Below are positions 19,470 through 28,363 of a stretch of DNA of 64,000 bases, piece by piece. The notes beneath the pieces were generated by a model that was given only the letters and a program-made list of their open reading frames with translations, ran no database searches and was not told where the DNA came from. Source of the DNA: Dickeya undicola (GTDB taxonomy: Bacteria; Pseudomonadota; Gammaproteobacteria; Enterobacterales; Enterobacteriaceae). Within the stretch, counting starts at the first letter, position 1. Each line of letters opens with the position of its first letter. The stretch covers positions 62,001 to 126,000 of the forward strand of contig NZ_JSYG01000019.1 in NCBI RefSeq assembly GCF_000784735.1, in the 5' to 3' direction. The translations under genes and the position numbers were made by a program.

Positions 19470-20645
19470 TTACCCCTTGACCCACGCTTCGCTGACGCAG
19501 ACGTACTTGATGGCCTGCCGGAAGTAAGTAAAGGCGACGTGCAACTTGCCATCCGGCCCCTGCTTGATGCTGGGGTAGGAGAACTCGCGGTTGAGTTTTT
19601 CGGTCGAGTTGTTGGTCATGCAGTAACCGTCACCCACTTCCAGATTACGCTGCCACGGCCAGGTCTTGCCGCCGTCTTCGGAGATAGCCAGCGTCATTGG
19701 CGCACGCGGCGCACCCCAGAAGGCGCTGCGCCCGGATGAGATCTCCGGCATTTTGGCGTCGTTTTCTTCTTCGTCCTCGATTTCGTCATACAACGACAGG
19801 CGGCGTTCGGTGGCACCTGCAGCGCTCATGGCGTTGAACACCAGCGCCAGATGGCCGTTGTCCAGTGTGGTCACCTGAATCGACGAGTTGTTGTTGGGCA
19901 GAACGGTCGGCACCGGTTCGGACCAGGTTTCGCCGCCGTCGGTGGAATGACTGCGGTAGATGAAATCAGCCCAGCGGCTGCGGAACAGCGCCAGCAGAGA
20001 ACCGTCCTTGAGCGGCGTAATGTTCATGTGCACGCAGCCGGTGCTGTTCGGCACCACCGATTCACGCCAGGTTTTACCCTGATCGCTGGAGATTTTCACC
20101 GCACTGATGTCGTCGTTGCCAACCCATTTTTCACCCGGCTGGGTACGGCAGTAGAACACCGGCAGCAGCCAGTCGCCGTTGGGCAGCACGGTAATCGGCT
20201 GGCGGATAAAGGTGCCGGGCTGATCCAACAGTGTACCGATTTCGCCCCAGGTGTAGCCCTGATCCAGCGACTGGCGGTAACGCACGATGGCGGTGTCCTG
20301 ATTGCCGGATTTCTGCGCGGTATACAGCAGCCACAGTACGCCATCGGGTGCCAGGAACAAGACCGGGTTCTGTTCGGAACGGGTCGGGTCGTCAGAGAGC
20401 TTGACTGCGGGCGCCCATTGTCCGCTGCCTTTGACCAGCCTTGACTGGTAAATCGAGATGTCCGACACCCCTTCCTGAGTGCCGCCAAACCAGACGCACA
20501 GTACGTCGCCGTTAGGCAGGTGCAACAGGTTGGCCGCGTGATTCTGCGGGCGTTCCGACGGGATGTAGGCGTCGATACGCTGGTTGTCGTTGTCTGCCGG
20601 ACGGACCAGTCCGTCACGTTCAATAGTAATGGTTTCGGTCGTCAT
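19470..20645 (-). CDS. Sialidase-fold (BNR/Asp-box) glycoside hydrolase-like protein
   Basis: This is a 391-aa predicted six-bladed beta-propeller. Asp-box (S-x-D-x-G-x-T-W) repeats are visible as SLDQGYTW, SSDQGKTW, STDGGETW and SEDGGKTW. No signal peptide is present, so it is intracellular or acts on imported material. Sialidase-family proteins (GH33 and relatives) also release other 3-deoxy-2-ulosonic acids such as Kdo, so in a plant pathogen a pectin-derived keto-deoxy acid is a more natural substrate than sialic acid. It lies 7 bp after the symporter gene in the same operon. True catalytic activity is inferred, not shown. Confidence 0.85.
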   Translation of the reverse strand: MTTETITIERDGLVRPADNDNQRIDAYIPSERPQNHAANLLHLPNGDVLCVWFGGTQEGVSDISIYQSRLVKGSGQWAPAVKLSDDPTRSEQNPVLFLAPDGVLWLLYTAQKSGNQDTAIVRYRQSLDQGYTWGEIGTLLDQPGTFIRQPITVLPNGDWLLPVFYCRTQPGEKWVGNDDISAVKISSDQGKTWRESVVPNSTGCVHMNITPLKDGSLLALFRSRWADFIYRSHSTDGGETWSEPVPTVLPNNNSSIQVTTLDNGHLALVFNAMSAAGATERRLSLYDEIEDEEENDAKMPEISSGRSAFWGAPRAPMTLAISEDGGKTWPWQRNLEVGDGYCMTNNSTEKLNREFSYPSIKQGPDGKLHVAFTYFRQAIKYVCVSEAWVKG

Positions 20646-20651
20646 GACGGA

Positions 20652-22070
20652 TTAGGCTCCTGTTTGAGAGACGGAGGTTTTCTTTTCTTGCTTTCCGGCG
20701 TTTTTGTTCGGGATCAGACGATCAATCGCCATCACCACTGCCGGGGTCGCCAGCGCAATGTACATGTTGTCGATGCCGAACGGGTTACCCATGATGTACC
20801 AGACTGAGGTGACCACACAGGACAGGATCAGGCCGGTGTTGACGCCGCGGGCGCTGCTAAAGAACGGCAGGTAGAAGGCGACCATCGCCACCACGGAAAT
20901 CGACAAACGAATGGCACGGGTGAAGAACGACAGCTTCAACACCTCCGGCACCAGCAGCACGAACACCAGCGGCAGGAAACCGATGATCAGCGAGAACACG
21001 CGGGTCATCTTGAACTCTTTTTCCGGCGTCGGTTTGCAGTAAGGCACATAGAAGTCTTTCACGATCAGCGAGGCGATCGCCAGTGCGACGGTACTCACGC
21101 TAATGAAGATCGACGCCACCAGTGAGGTGGTCACCAGGCCAGCCAGCCACGGGTTCATGTCTTGCAGGAAGATTGGCAGGGCATACAGGCTCTTGATTTC
21201 CGGGTGCACGAACTTGGCGGCGACACCGATAATCGCAATCGCCAGCGCGATCGGCATACAGAACAGGAAGGCTATCCAGGTCGCGCGCTTGGCGGATTTC
21301 TCATCCTTGGTGGAAGCGATAGCCTGAATGACAAACTGGGTACAAAAGATGGAGCCGATGGTGCCGATGAGCCACGCACCGATGGTGCTGGCACCGATGT
21401 TGCCATCCCAGGTCCAGTAGAATTCCGGCATCTTCTCGACCATTGGTGTGATGCCGCCGGTCATTTTCAGCGCCACGTACAGGATAACCATCACCCCGAC
21501 GTACTTCATGCCGCTGTGGATCAGCGTCACGTATGCGACGCCTTTGATACCGCCGAAGTAGAAATAGAAGGTACTGACGATGGCGGTAATCAGTGCTGCT
21601 ACCGGCAGGCTCACTTTCAGCACGGTGGAGATGGCGGCGGCACCGCTGACGTAGTTACCCACGTTTACCAGCAACAGCGCGTAGATCATGATGATGGAGA
21701 TGATGTTCTTGGTGGTATTGCCATAACGTTCAGCAATAGCGCCAGAAATAGTGATTTTCCCGGTGTTATAGATCTTTTTCACCAGAATCATCCCGAACAG
21801 CAGGAAGCCGATGGCGGCACCGATCACCGACCACGACGCCGCGATGCCGCTTTCAAAGGCGGCCTGTGACGTGCCGACGGTAGACTTGGCACCGATAAAC
21901 TCGGTCATCAGCAACACGCCGACGATAAATGCTGGCAGCGCACGCGAGCCTTCCATGAACTCCGAGTTGGAGTTACTGCGCAGCCGCAGGGTCAGCAAGG
22001 ATGTAAGGGCGATGTAGACGACAATTATCCCGACGATGATAAGTGTGTCTGTCAGATCAAAATGGTTCAT
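20652..22070 (-). CDS. Sodium:solute symporter family transporter
   Basis: This is a 472-aa polytopic inner-membrane protein with about 12-13 hydrophobic segments and SSS-family landmarks (FMEGSRALPAFIVGVLLMTE, and GNYVSGAAAISTVL). It starts MNHFDLTDTLIIVG after AGGATCG. The sialic-acid transporters of some bacteria belong to this family, which fits with the NanA-like lyase upstream and the sialidase-fold protein downstream in the same operon. The proposed cargo is the acid sugar consumed by the pathway. Confidence 0.92.
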   Translation of the reverse strand: MNHFDLTDTLIIVGIIVVYIALTSLLTLRLRSNSNSEFMEGSRALPAFIVGVLLMTEFIGAKSTVGTSQAAFESGIAASWSVIGAAIGFLLFGMILVKKIYNTGKITISGAIAERYGNTTKNIISIIMIYALLLVNVGNYVSGAAAISTVLKVSLPVAALITAIVSTFYFYFGGIKGVAYVTLIHSGMKYVGVMVILYVALKMTGGITPMVEKMPEFYWTWDGNIGASTIGAWLIGTIGSIFCTQFVIQAIASTKDEKSAKRATWIAFLFCMPIALAIAIIGVAAKFVHPEIKSLYALPIFLQDMNPWLAGLVTTSLVASIFISVSTVALAIASLIVKDFYVPYCKPTPEKEFKMTRVFSLIIGFLPLVFVLLVPEVLKLSFFTRAIRLSISVVAMVAFYLPFFSSARGVNTGLILSCVVTSVWYIMGNPFGIDNMYIALATPAVVMAIDRLIPNKNAGKQEKKTSVSQTGA

Positions 22071-22107
22071 GGTTTTCGATCCTGTAGGAGTAAGGGTAAG
22101 TGCTCAT

Positions 22108-22992
22108 TCACTGTGAGAACGGTTTAATAATGGTGCGAATGGTGTCTTCGTCTTGTGCTGAGAACTGAATCGGGTAACGACTGACACCCACATCCTGTCC
22201 CATTAACGCCAGCGCTTTCTTCACCACGGCCGGTGAGAACGCCACGGCGTACAGCGTTTTACGCAGTTCGCTCACCTGCTCCTGCGCCTGACGGGAGCCG
22301 TCGATGTCGCCAGCGTGGAAGCGATGCCAGATCTGGCTGATGGCTTCTGGTGCCACGTTGGCAAGGCCGGAAATACAGGCAGAGCAGCCGTCGACAAAGC
22401 CCTGGTGGATCAACGAGTCTGGTCCGTTGAGTACGTCGCAGCTCGGTTTGTCTTTTACTGCCTGTAGGAAACCGCTCAGGCTTTCATAACTACCGGCGCT
22501 GTCCTTGATACCAATAATGTTGGGGTGATCGGCCAGAACCCGTACCGTTTCTGGTTGCAGGGTGTTTCCGGTACGAGCCGGAATGTTGTACAGAAATACC
22601 GGTACGGTCAGTGCGTCTGCCACTTCACGGTAGTGGGCAATCAGCTCGCTTTGTTTGAGCGGCACGAAGTAAGGGGTGATCACCGATACTGCATCCACGC
22701 CCAGCGCGGCGATGCGTTTGCCGAGCTTGATGGTTTCGCGGGTGGAGATTTCCCCGATGTGCGCCACCACCGGTACTTTACCCGCGACTTCATCGACGCA
22801 GGTTTCGGTGACGGCGACTTTCTCGTCGGTGTGCAACACAAAGAACTCACCGTTGGTGCCGTTACAGAAAATGCCGTTGCCGTAGCGCATCTGGCGTTGT
22901 ACCTGCTGGCGCATGGCGGTGGGGCTGAATTCCCCCTGATGGTCAAAAGGCGTGACGATTGCCGTCAGTACGCCTGTAATCGGTCTAGTCAT
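22108..22992 (-). CDS. DapA/NanA-family aldolase or dehydratase
   Basis: This is a 294-aa class I lyase of the dihydrodipicolinate synthase / N-acetylneuraminate lyase superfamily, a TIM barrel that forms a Schiff base with pyruvate or a 2-keto acid. It shows the substrate carboxylate motif GTNGEF (residues about 45-50), the catalytic Tyr in YNIPARTG and the Schiff-base Lys in GIKDSAG. It is not dapA itself: the catabolic neighbours argue for cleavage of a 2-keto-3-deoxy sugar acid into pyruvate plus an aldehyde. It starts after GAGGAA and follows the iron alcohol dehydrogenase by 103 bp, a gap that carries a 16-bp tandem repeat. Confidence 0.9.
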   Translation of the reverse strand: MTRPITGVLTAIVTPFDHQGEFSPTAMRQQVQRQMRYGNGIFCNGTNGEFFVLHTDEKVAVTETCVDEVAGKVPVVAHIGEISTRETIKLGKRIAALGVDAVSVITPYFVPLKQSELIAHYREVADALTVPVFLYNIPARTGNTLQPETVRVLADHPNIIGIKDSAGSYESLSGFLQAVKDKPSCDVLNGPDSLIHQGFVDGCSACISGLANVAPEAISQIWHRFHAGDIDGSRQAQEQVSELRKTLYAVAFSPAVVKKALALMGQDVGVSRYPIQFSAQDEDTIRTIIKPFSQ

Positions 22993-23038
22993 CGTTATTG
23001 TTCCTCGTTATTTTCATCATCCAGAGCGACGTTGTTAG

Positions 23039-23102
23039 AACACGTAGTTAGAGCAACTCGTAGTTGGATCAACACGTAGTTAGAGCAACACATAGTTAAA
23101 AC
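23039..23102 (+). repeat. Four tandem 16-bp repeats between ADH and lyase genes
   Basis: Units at 23039, 23055, 23071 and 23087 share the consensus AACACGTAGTTAGAGC; units 1 and 3 are identical and units 2 and 4 carry a few changes. The block overlaps the alcohol dehydrogenase stop codon and lies in the untranslated gap before the lyase gene on the transcribed (minus) strand. Confidence 0.85.
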
Positions 23103-24232
23103 AACGTTGAATAAATCGCGTGGACATCTTCCGCTGTGACGGCGGTCGGGACGTTTTTCATCAGCCGCTGTACCTGCAATGCGGATTCCACCAAATACGG
23201 CAGGTGGTCCGGGCTAATGCCCAACTGTTGCAGCGAAGACGGCAGATTCAGTCGTTTCACCAGTGCGGTGAAGTAATCCACCAGCGCCTGGGCTTTCTGT
23301 TCGGTGGTCAGTGACAGGTCAGCGTCTGGCAACAGGTCGTAGGCCTGTGCGAATTTTTCCGCCGCCGCGTGCTGAACAAAACGCATACAAGGTGCCAGCA
23401 GGATGGCGTTCGCCACGCCGTGCGGAATGTGGTATTTGCCGCCCAGTGGGTAAGACATGGCGTGCACCAGATGGGTGCCGGAATGGGCGATAGAGGCACC
23501 GCCATAGTAAGAAGCCCACAGCATATTCAGGCGAGCTTCCAGATTGTCTGGTTCGTTTACTGCCGTTTCGATGTTAGCGAACAGCTTTTTCATACCGATG
23601 AGCGCGTAGTTGTCTGCCACCGGGTTGGCGATGGTAGCGGTGAAGCATTCGATCAGGTGGCACAGCGCGTCAATGCCGGTGGAAGCGGCGATATGTGCTG
23701 GCATACTGGTGGTCAGTTCTGGCACCAGTGCCACGTAATCCGGCAGCATGACCGGGGTGATGATACCGACTTTGGTTTCTTTCTCGGGGATTGCCAGAAT
23801 AGCGTTTGGTGTGGCTTCCGAGCCGGTGCCCGCGGTGGTCGGGATCAACAGGGATGTGGTGCGGCGGGTTGGTTTGCGGCCTTCCAGCAGGCTGTCGAGC
23901 GTGATGCCCTCTTCACCCGCACACAGCAGCGACAACAGTTTCGCCACGTCCAGTACACTACCGCCGCCCACGCCAACGACCAGGTCCGGCTGGGTGGCGG
24001 GTAACTGTTGCAGCACCGCAGCTACATCATGCTGGCTGGGCTCAGCTGGCACATTATCAATCACAGAAAGTTGTGGGACTCCTGCTTTCAACTGCGCGAT
24101 CAGCGCCTGTACCCCGGCCAACCCCACGATATTTTTGTCCGTCACCAGCAGCACGTGCTGCCTGCCGCGCAGGAGGTAGCCCAAATCCTGAAGTGCCTGA
24201 TAACCACTGATGAGGGTGCTGTTGATATTCAT
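23096..24232 (-). CDS. Iron-containing alcohol dehydrogenase
   Basis: This is a 378-aa group III (Fe-dependent) alcohol dehydrogenase. Start 24232 follows AAGG and gives MNINSTLISGY; a longer frame to 24385 is not supported by a ribosome site. It has the nucleotide-binding GVGGGSVLDVAK, GTGSEAT, and metal-ligand regions in STGIDALCHLIE and YHIPHGVANA. It is the first gene of the leftward operon, divergent from the acid-sugar kinase. A likely role is reduction of the aldehyde made by the lyase, or oxidation of a sugar alcohol entering the pathway. Confidence 0.92.
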   Translation of the reverse strand: MNINSTLISGYQALQDLGYLLRGRQHVLLVTDKNIVGLAGVQALIAQLKAGVPQLSVIDNVPAEPSQHDVAAVLQQLPATQPDLVVGVGGGSVLDVAKLLSLLCAGEEGITLDSLLEGRKPTRRTTSLLIPTTAGTGSEATPNAILAIPEKETKVGIITPVMLPDYVALVPELTTSMPAHIAASTGIDALCHLIECFTATIANPVADNYALIGMKKLFANIETAVNEPDNLEARLNMLWASYYGGASIAHSGTHLVHAMSYPLGGKYHIPHGVANAILLAPCMRFVQHAAAEKFAQAYDLLPDADLSLTTEQKAQALVDYFTALVKRLNLPSSLQQLGISPDHLPYLVESALQVQRLMKNVPTAVTAEDVHAIYSTLF

Positions 24233-24370
24233 ACTATTACCTTGTCTTTTCGCTGTGACTTCAGCTGGATGAGTCTGATTTTTTTCAATCACACTTCTAA
24301 TGAGTGACAGAAAAAAATCGTTTTGTTCGCATTGTGTGGATAATTTATAGGTTAAATTGGTTTTGAATAA

Positions 24371-24386
24371 TTTGAGGTTGCTCACA
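24371..24386 (+). promoter_or_regulatory. CRP-like site in divergent promoter
   Basis: TTTGA-N6-TCACA differs at one position from the TGTGA-N6-TCACA core of the CRP site. It lies between the divergent ADH operon and kinase operon, where catabolite control is expected. Confidence 0.5.
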
Positions 24387-24389
24387 TAT

Positions 24390-24403
24390 AATCAAACGTG
24401 ATT
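24390..24403 (+). promoter_or_regulatory. Small inverted repeat, possible DeoR-family operator
   Basis: AATCA-AACG-TGATT is a perfect 5-bp-arm inverted repeat 44 bp before the kinase start in the divergent promoter. The DeoR-family regulator encoded by this locus is a candidate binder. The arms are short, so chance is possible. Confidence 0.3.
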
Positions 24404-24446
24404 CAATATAATCATTTTCAGGTAATCGAACTGACGGAGAACGGCT

Positions 24447-25733
24447 ATGCCGGACGGGCGTGAATTGACCCGGATACTCGTGGTGGCAGATGACTTCACC
24501 GGTGCCAACGATGCAGGCGTCGGGCTGGCGCTACAGGGCGCACGGGTGAATGTGATGTTTGACGCTGCGGCAATCCGCGCTGGGCAATCGGATGACGCAC
24601 TGGTGGTCAACACCGACAGCCGCGCGGTGGCGGCTTCGCTGGCGGCGGAGCGTACTGCACAGGCGGTGGCAATGTGGCGTAAGAGTGGCGCACAGGGCTG
24701 GATTTTCAAAAAGGTGGACTCCACATTGCGCGGTAACCCTGGTGCGGAAATCGACGCTGCGCTGAACGCTGCCGACCTGTCGCTGGCGCTGATCGCACCA
24801 GCCGCACCCGCGCTGGGCCGTATCACCCGTGATGGGCAGGTTTGGGTACAGGGTAAGTTGCTGACCGATACCGAGTTCGCCAGCGACCCGAAAACGCCGG
24901 TGCGCTCGGCGTCAATCGGCGAGCGGCTGGCAGAACAGACCAGCCTGACACAGGCCACGCTGTCGCTGGAGGAGATTCGTCGCAGCGATTTGGCCGTGCG
25001 ACTGCAACAGTTAAGTGACAGCGGGGTCCGGTTAGTGGTGCTGGACGCCGAACATCAACAGGACCTCGACCGGATTATTGACGCAGCGGCGCAGCTGGCG
25101 GAAAAACCGCTGCTGGTTGGCTCCGCCGGATTGAGTGAGGCATTGGCGCAACATCTGGCGTTTCCGGCACCCTGTCGCGCGTTGCTGGCGGTGATTGGTT
25201 CGATGAGTGAAATCGCTCAATTGCAGATCAAGGCGGTCAGCCAGCGGCCAGACGTCACGCTGATTGACCTGGATATCGCCGGATTACTGGCGACCGGTGA
25301 CGACTGGCTGGCGCAAACATGCCAGCAGGCGGCGGCGGTACTGGCGGCGGGCCGTCACTGTGTGATGCGTACCTGTCACGACGATAACCAACGATTTGAG
25401 ATAGACCGTCTGTGCCAGCGCTACGGTATGAGCCGTCAGCAACTGGGCGACACGATCAGCCGTCGGCTGGGCGAGCTGACACGGCAAATTGTGCTGTGCC
25501 AGCGGCCGGGCGGGCTCTATTTATCCGGCGGGGATATCGCCATTGCCGCGGCGACCGCATTGCAAGCCAGCGGATTCCGTATCAATGGGCAGATTGCATC
25601 CTGCGTACCCTGGGGGCGTTTGCTGGACAGTCTGGTCGGCGATATTCCCGTGATGACGAAAGCGGGCGGGTTTGGTGATGAGGCCACCCTGCTACATGTT
25701 TTGCGATTTATTGAGGAGAGTGCGTGTGAGTAA
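24447..25733 (+). CDS. Four-carbon acid sugar kinase (DUF1537 family, DtnK/OtnK-like)
   Basis: This is a 428-aa kinase of the DUF1537 family, which phosphorylates four-carbon acid sugars such as D-threonate, L-threonate or D-erythronate at the 4-hydroxyl. The N-terminal substrate domain begins with [13 protein letters not shown], and the C-terminal nucleotide domain has [15 protein letters not shown] and GRLLDSL. The start follows CGGAG. It overlaps the PdxA2 gene by 8 bp, indicating translational coupling. A kinase plus PdxA2 with no OtnC/OtnI-type partners is the arrangement described for D-threonate breakdown, so D-threonate is the favoured substrate. Confidence 0.9.
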   Translation: MPDGRELTRILVVADDFTGANDAGVGLALQGARVNVMFDAAAIRAGQSDDALVVNTDSRAVAASLAAERTAQAVAMWRKSGAQGWIFKKVDSTLRGNPGAEIDAALNAADLSLALIAPAAPALGRITRDGQVWVQGKLLTDTEFASDPKTPVRSASIGERLAEQTSLTQATLSLEEIRRSDLAVRLQQLSDSGVRLVVLDAEHQQDLDRIIDAAAQLAEKPLLVGSAGLSEALAQHLAFPAPCRALLAVIGSMSEIAQLQIKAVSQRPDVTLIDLDIAGLLATGDDWLAQTCQQAAAVLAAGRHCVMRTCHDDNQRFEIDRLCQRYGMSRQQLGDTISRRLGELTRQIVLCQRPGGLYLSGGDIAIAAATALQASGFRINGQIASCVPWGRLLDSLVGDIPVMTKAGGFGDEATLLHVLRFIEESACE

Positions 25734-26706
25734 AATTATTGCGGTAACTATGGGTGACCCGGCGGGCATCGGCCCGGAAATCATCATCAAGTCGCTGGCG
25801 GAAGGCGAGTTGTCCGGTGCACCGGCGGTGGTGGTGGGCTGTGTGCAGACGCTGCGCCGTATTCTGGCGTTAGGCGTCGTGCCGCAGGTGGAACTGAACG
25901 AAATTGCGCGTCCTGCCGATGCACGCTTCGCTCCCGGCGTTATCAACGTGATCAACGAACCGCTGGCCGATCCGCAGGGTCTGAAGAAAGGGGTGGTGCA
26001 GGCGCAGGCCGGTGACCTGGCGTATCGTTGCGTGAAACGCGCCACCGAACTGGCGATGGCGGGCGAAGTCCATGCCATTGCTACTGCGCCGCTGAACAAA
26101 GAAGCACTGCACTCTGCCGGGCACCTCTATCCGGGGCATACCGAGCTGCTGGCGAAGCTGACCAACAGCCGCGACTACGCGATGGTGCTGTACACCGACA
26201 AGCTGAAGGTGATACACGTTACGACCCATATCGCGCTGCGCAAATTCCTGGATACACTGAACCGTGAGCGAGTGGAAACCGTGATTGCGATGGCGGACAC
26301 CTTCCTGAAACGCGTCGGCTATCAGGCACCGCGCATCGCGGTAGCCGGGGTCAACCCGCACGCGGGCGAAAACGGCCTGTTCGGCGACGAGGAGATCAAG
26401 ATCGTCGGCCCGTCCATCGAGGCGATGAAAGCCAAAGGCATCGACGCCTACGGCCCGTGCCCGCCGGATACCGTCTATCTACAGGCATACGAAGGGCAAT
26501 ATGACATGGTGGTGGCGATGTACCACGATCAGGGGCATATTCCGCTCAAGTTGCTGGGCTTTTATGATGGCGTGAATATCACCGCTGGGCTGCCGTTTAT
26601 CCGCACCTCAGCGGACCACGGCACCGCGTTTGATATCGCCTGGACAGGTAAAGCGAAGTCTGAGAGCATGGCGATCTCTATCAAATTAGCGATGCAACTG
26701 GCCTGA
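25726..26706 (+). CDS. pdxA2: 4-phospho-D-threonate dehydrogenase family (PdxA2)
   Basis: This is a 326-aa PdxA-family NAD-dependent dehydrogenase/decarboxylase. It starts at GTG 25726 after GAGGAG, inside the kinase 3' end; the longer frame from 25672 is a shadow of the kinase. Family motifs are [11 protein letters not shown], the metal/substrate His in [21 protein letters not shown] and [10 protein letters not shown]. Paired with a DUF1537 kinase it is expected to oxidise and decarboxylate D-threonate 4-phosphate to dihydroxyacetone phosphate, rather than act in pyridoxal phosphate synthesis like PdxA. The symbol is given by context. Confidence 0.88.
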   Translation: MSKIIAVTMGDPAGIGPEIIIKSLAEGELSGAPAVVVGCVQTLRRILALGVVPQVELNEIARPADARFAPGVINVINEPLADPQGLKKGVVQAQAGDLAYRCVKRATELAMAGEVHAIATAPLNKEALHSAGHLYPGHTELLAKLTNSRDYAMVLYTDKLKVIHVTTHIALRKFLDTLNRERVETVIAMADTFLKRVGYQAPRIAVAGVNPHAGENGLFGDEEIKIVGPSIEAMKAKGIDAYGPCPPDTVYLQAYEGQYDMVVAMYHDQGHIPLKLLGFYDGVNITAGLPFIRTSADHGTAFDIAWTGKAKSESMAISIKLAMQLA

Positions 26707-26786
26707 TAGAATCGCCGAGTAGAGAACCTGTTGAATACGTGGTGGGGTACACATTGACTGATACGTTGCGTGTAAACGGAGAACGA

Positions 26787-27560
26787 GTGAAAGGACAAAG
26801 CCGTCTCGATCAGATTCTGGACTATCTGAAAAGCCATAATCTGGTGACGGTGGATGAACTTGTGACGGTCATTGATGCGTCCCCGGCGACGATTCGCCGC
26901 GATTTGATCAAGCTGGACGAGCAGGGCGTCATCAGCCGTAGCCACGGTGGGGTGACGCTCAACCGCTTTATCCCTTCCCAGCCGACCACCAATGAAAAGT
27001 TGCAGCGCAATTTGTCGGAAAAACAGGCGATTGCGCGGCAGGCTGCCTCATTGGTGCAGCCTGGCAACGCGGTGGTGCTGGATGCTGGCACCACCATGCT
27101 GGAGCTGGCACGCAATCTAACGCATCTGCCGCTGCGGGTGATCACCGCCGATTTGCAGATCGCGCTATTTCTCTCCGAGTTCAAGCAGATAGAAGTGACG
27201 ATTATCGGCGGGCGTATCGACGACAGCAGCCAGTCTTGCATCGGCGAGCACGGTCGCCGTTTACTGCGCAGTGTCTACCCAGACATCGCCTTTATCAGCT
27301 GCAACTCCTGGAGCCTGGAGAAAGGCATCACCACGCCCACCGAGGAAAAAGCGGGCATCAAGCAGGATCTGGGCACGAACGCCAGCCGCCGGGTGCTGTT
27401 GGCGGACAGCAGCAAGTACGGTGCCTACTCGCTATTCTGTGTCTCGCCGTTGTCTGAACTGACCGATATCATCACCGACAGCAATTTGCCGCCGGAGGTG
27501 GAACGCCAGTTGCGGGCGCAGCCGTTTAACCTGCAACTGGTGAATGTGGCAGGCCGCTGA
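26787..27560 (+). CDS. DeoR-family transcriptional regulator
   Basis: This is a 257-aa regulator with an N-terminal winged HTH ([21 protein letters not shown]) and the C-terminal DeoR sugar-phosphate-sensing domain ([12 protein letters not shown], and [25 protein letters not shown]). I choose GTG 26787, preceded by CGGAG; the frame is also open from GTG 26739. It is the third gene of the rightward operon and likely controls both divergent operons in response to a phosphorylated intermediate. It resembles YgbI-type regulators that sit with DUF1537 kinases. Confidence 0.9.
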   Translation: MKGQSRLDQILDYLKSHNLVTVDELVTVIDASPATIRRDLIKLDEQGVISRSHGGVTLNRFIPSQPTTNEKLQRNLSEKQAIARQAASLVQPGNAVVLDAGTTMLELARNLTHLPLRVITADLQIALFLSEFKQIEVTIIGGRIDDSSQSCIGEHGRRLLRSVYPDIAFISCNSWSLEKGITTPTEEKAGIKQDLGTNASRRVLLADSSKYGAYSLFCVSPLSELTDIITDSNLPPEVERQLRAQPFNLQLVNVAGR

Positions 27561-27581
27561 CCGCGGGGTATTGCACCACCG

Positions 27582-28148
27582 CTATTTATCCCATTTGGCC
27601 TTAGGCGGTTGGTAGGATAAGGCACTATCCAGCACCGCCTGCGGACGATCCGAGACGATCAGCATGTCGAGGTAATCCTGCTTCATAAAGCCATCGCGAA
27701 CGGTGCGGGCCACAAAGTCGATGAAACCGTCATAGTAACCGTTAACGTTGAACAGAATGCAGGCTTTGTGATGCAAGCCTAATTGCGCCCAGGTCCATTG
27801 TTCGATGATCTCTTCCAGCGTACCGGCACCGCCCGGCAGCGCGATAAACACATCCGACAGCGCCGCCATTTTTGCTTTGCGCTCGTGCATGTCTTCGGTA
27901 ATCACCAATTCGGTCAGCGCCGGGTGCGCCAGTTCCTTGTCCACCAGGTGTTTGGGAATCACCCCGGTCACCTGGCCGCCGCAGGCCAGGGCCGTGTTGG
28001 CTACCAGCCCCATCAGCCCCACTTTTCCTCCGCCGTAAACAATCCCGGCATTTTTATCGACCAGATAACGGATGAGGGTTTCTGTCTGTTGCTGGTAAAT
28101 CGTGTGATTGCCGGGAGCCGAACCGCAAAATACGCCGAACTTCAACAT
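27582..28148 (-). CDS. LOG family protein (nucleotide 5'-monophosphate phosphoribohydrolase)
   Basis: This is a 188-aa Rossmann-like protein with the LOG motif PGGAGTLEE and GGGKVGLMG. LOG enzymes release the base from nucleoside monophosphates, including cytokinin ribotides in plants and plant-associated bacteria; other bacterial members act on AMP. It starts after AGGGAT. It is convergent with the DeoR gene (21 bp) and does not look part of either neighbour operon. Whether it produces active cytokinin cannot be told from sequence. Confidence 0.9.
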   Translation of the reverse strand: MLKFGVFCGSAPGNHTIYQQQTETLIRYLVDKNAGIVYGGGKVGLMGLVANTALACGGQVTGVIPKHLVDKELAHPALTELVITEDMHERKAKMAALSDVFIALPGGAGTLEEIIEQWTWAQLGLHHKACILFNVNGYYDGFIDFVARTVRDGFMKQDYLDMLIVSDRPQAVLDSALSYQPPKAKWDK

Positions 28149-28333
28149 AGTATCCCTTTACACTGAGCTTATCGGAGCCGCTCGCCAGGTGGTGGCAGGC
28201 GGATAACCGCGCCTGCTGACGCAGGATTAACCAGCGTGCGCGTGTTTAAGCAGCATAATCGAAACGGTACGCAGGAGCTATCCGGACTGAGTGTAAGGGT
28301 ATGATGTGAGGTTGAGGGGCAGCGGTCGGTGTA

Positions 28334-28354
28334 TTGCCCGGCGATGCCGGGCAA
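28334..28354 (-). terminator. Hairpin after the metal-binding protein gene
   Basis: A perfect 9-bp stem (TTGCCCGGC / GCCGGGCAA) with a 3-base loop lies 9 bp downstream of the metal-binding protein stop, at the end of the leftward ABC operon. The T run expected of a strong intrinsic terminator is missing, so termination efficiency is uncertain. Confidence 0.45.
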
Positions 28355-28363
28355 ATTAAGCGC

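Noticed and set aside
22108-22992. dapA (lysine biosynthesis)
   Set aside because: The catabolic operon context and a NanA-like neighbourhood argue for a sugar-acid lyase instead.
24233-24446. Possible KdgR box in the divergent acid-sugar promoter
   Set aside because: The best candidate (around AAAAAAATCGTTTTG) misses several consensus positions, so pectin control by KdgR is not supported by sequence here.
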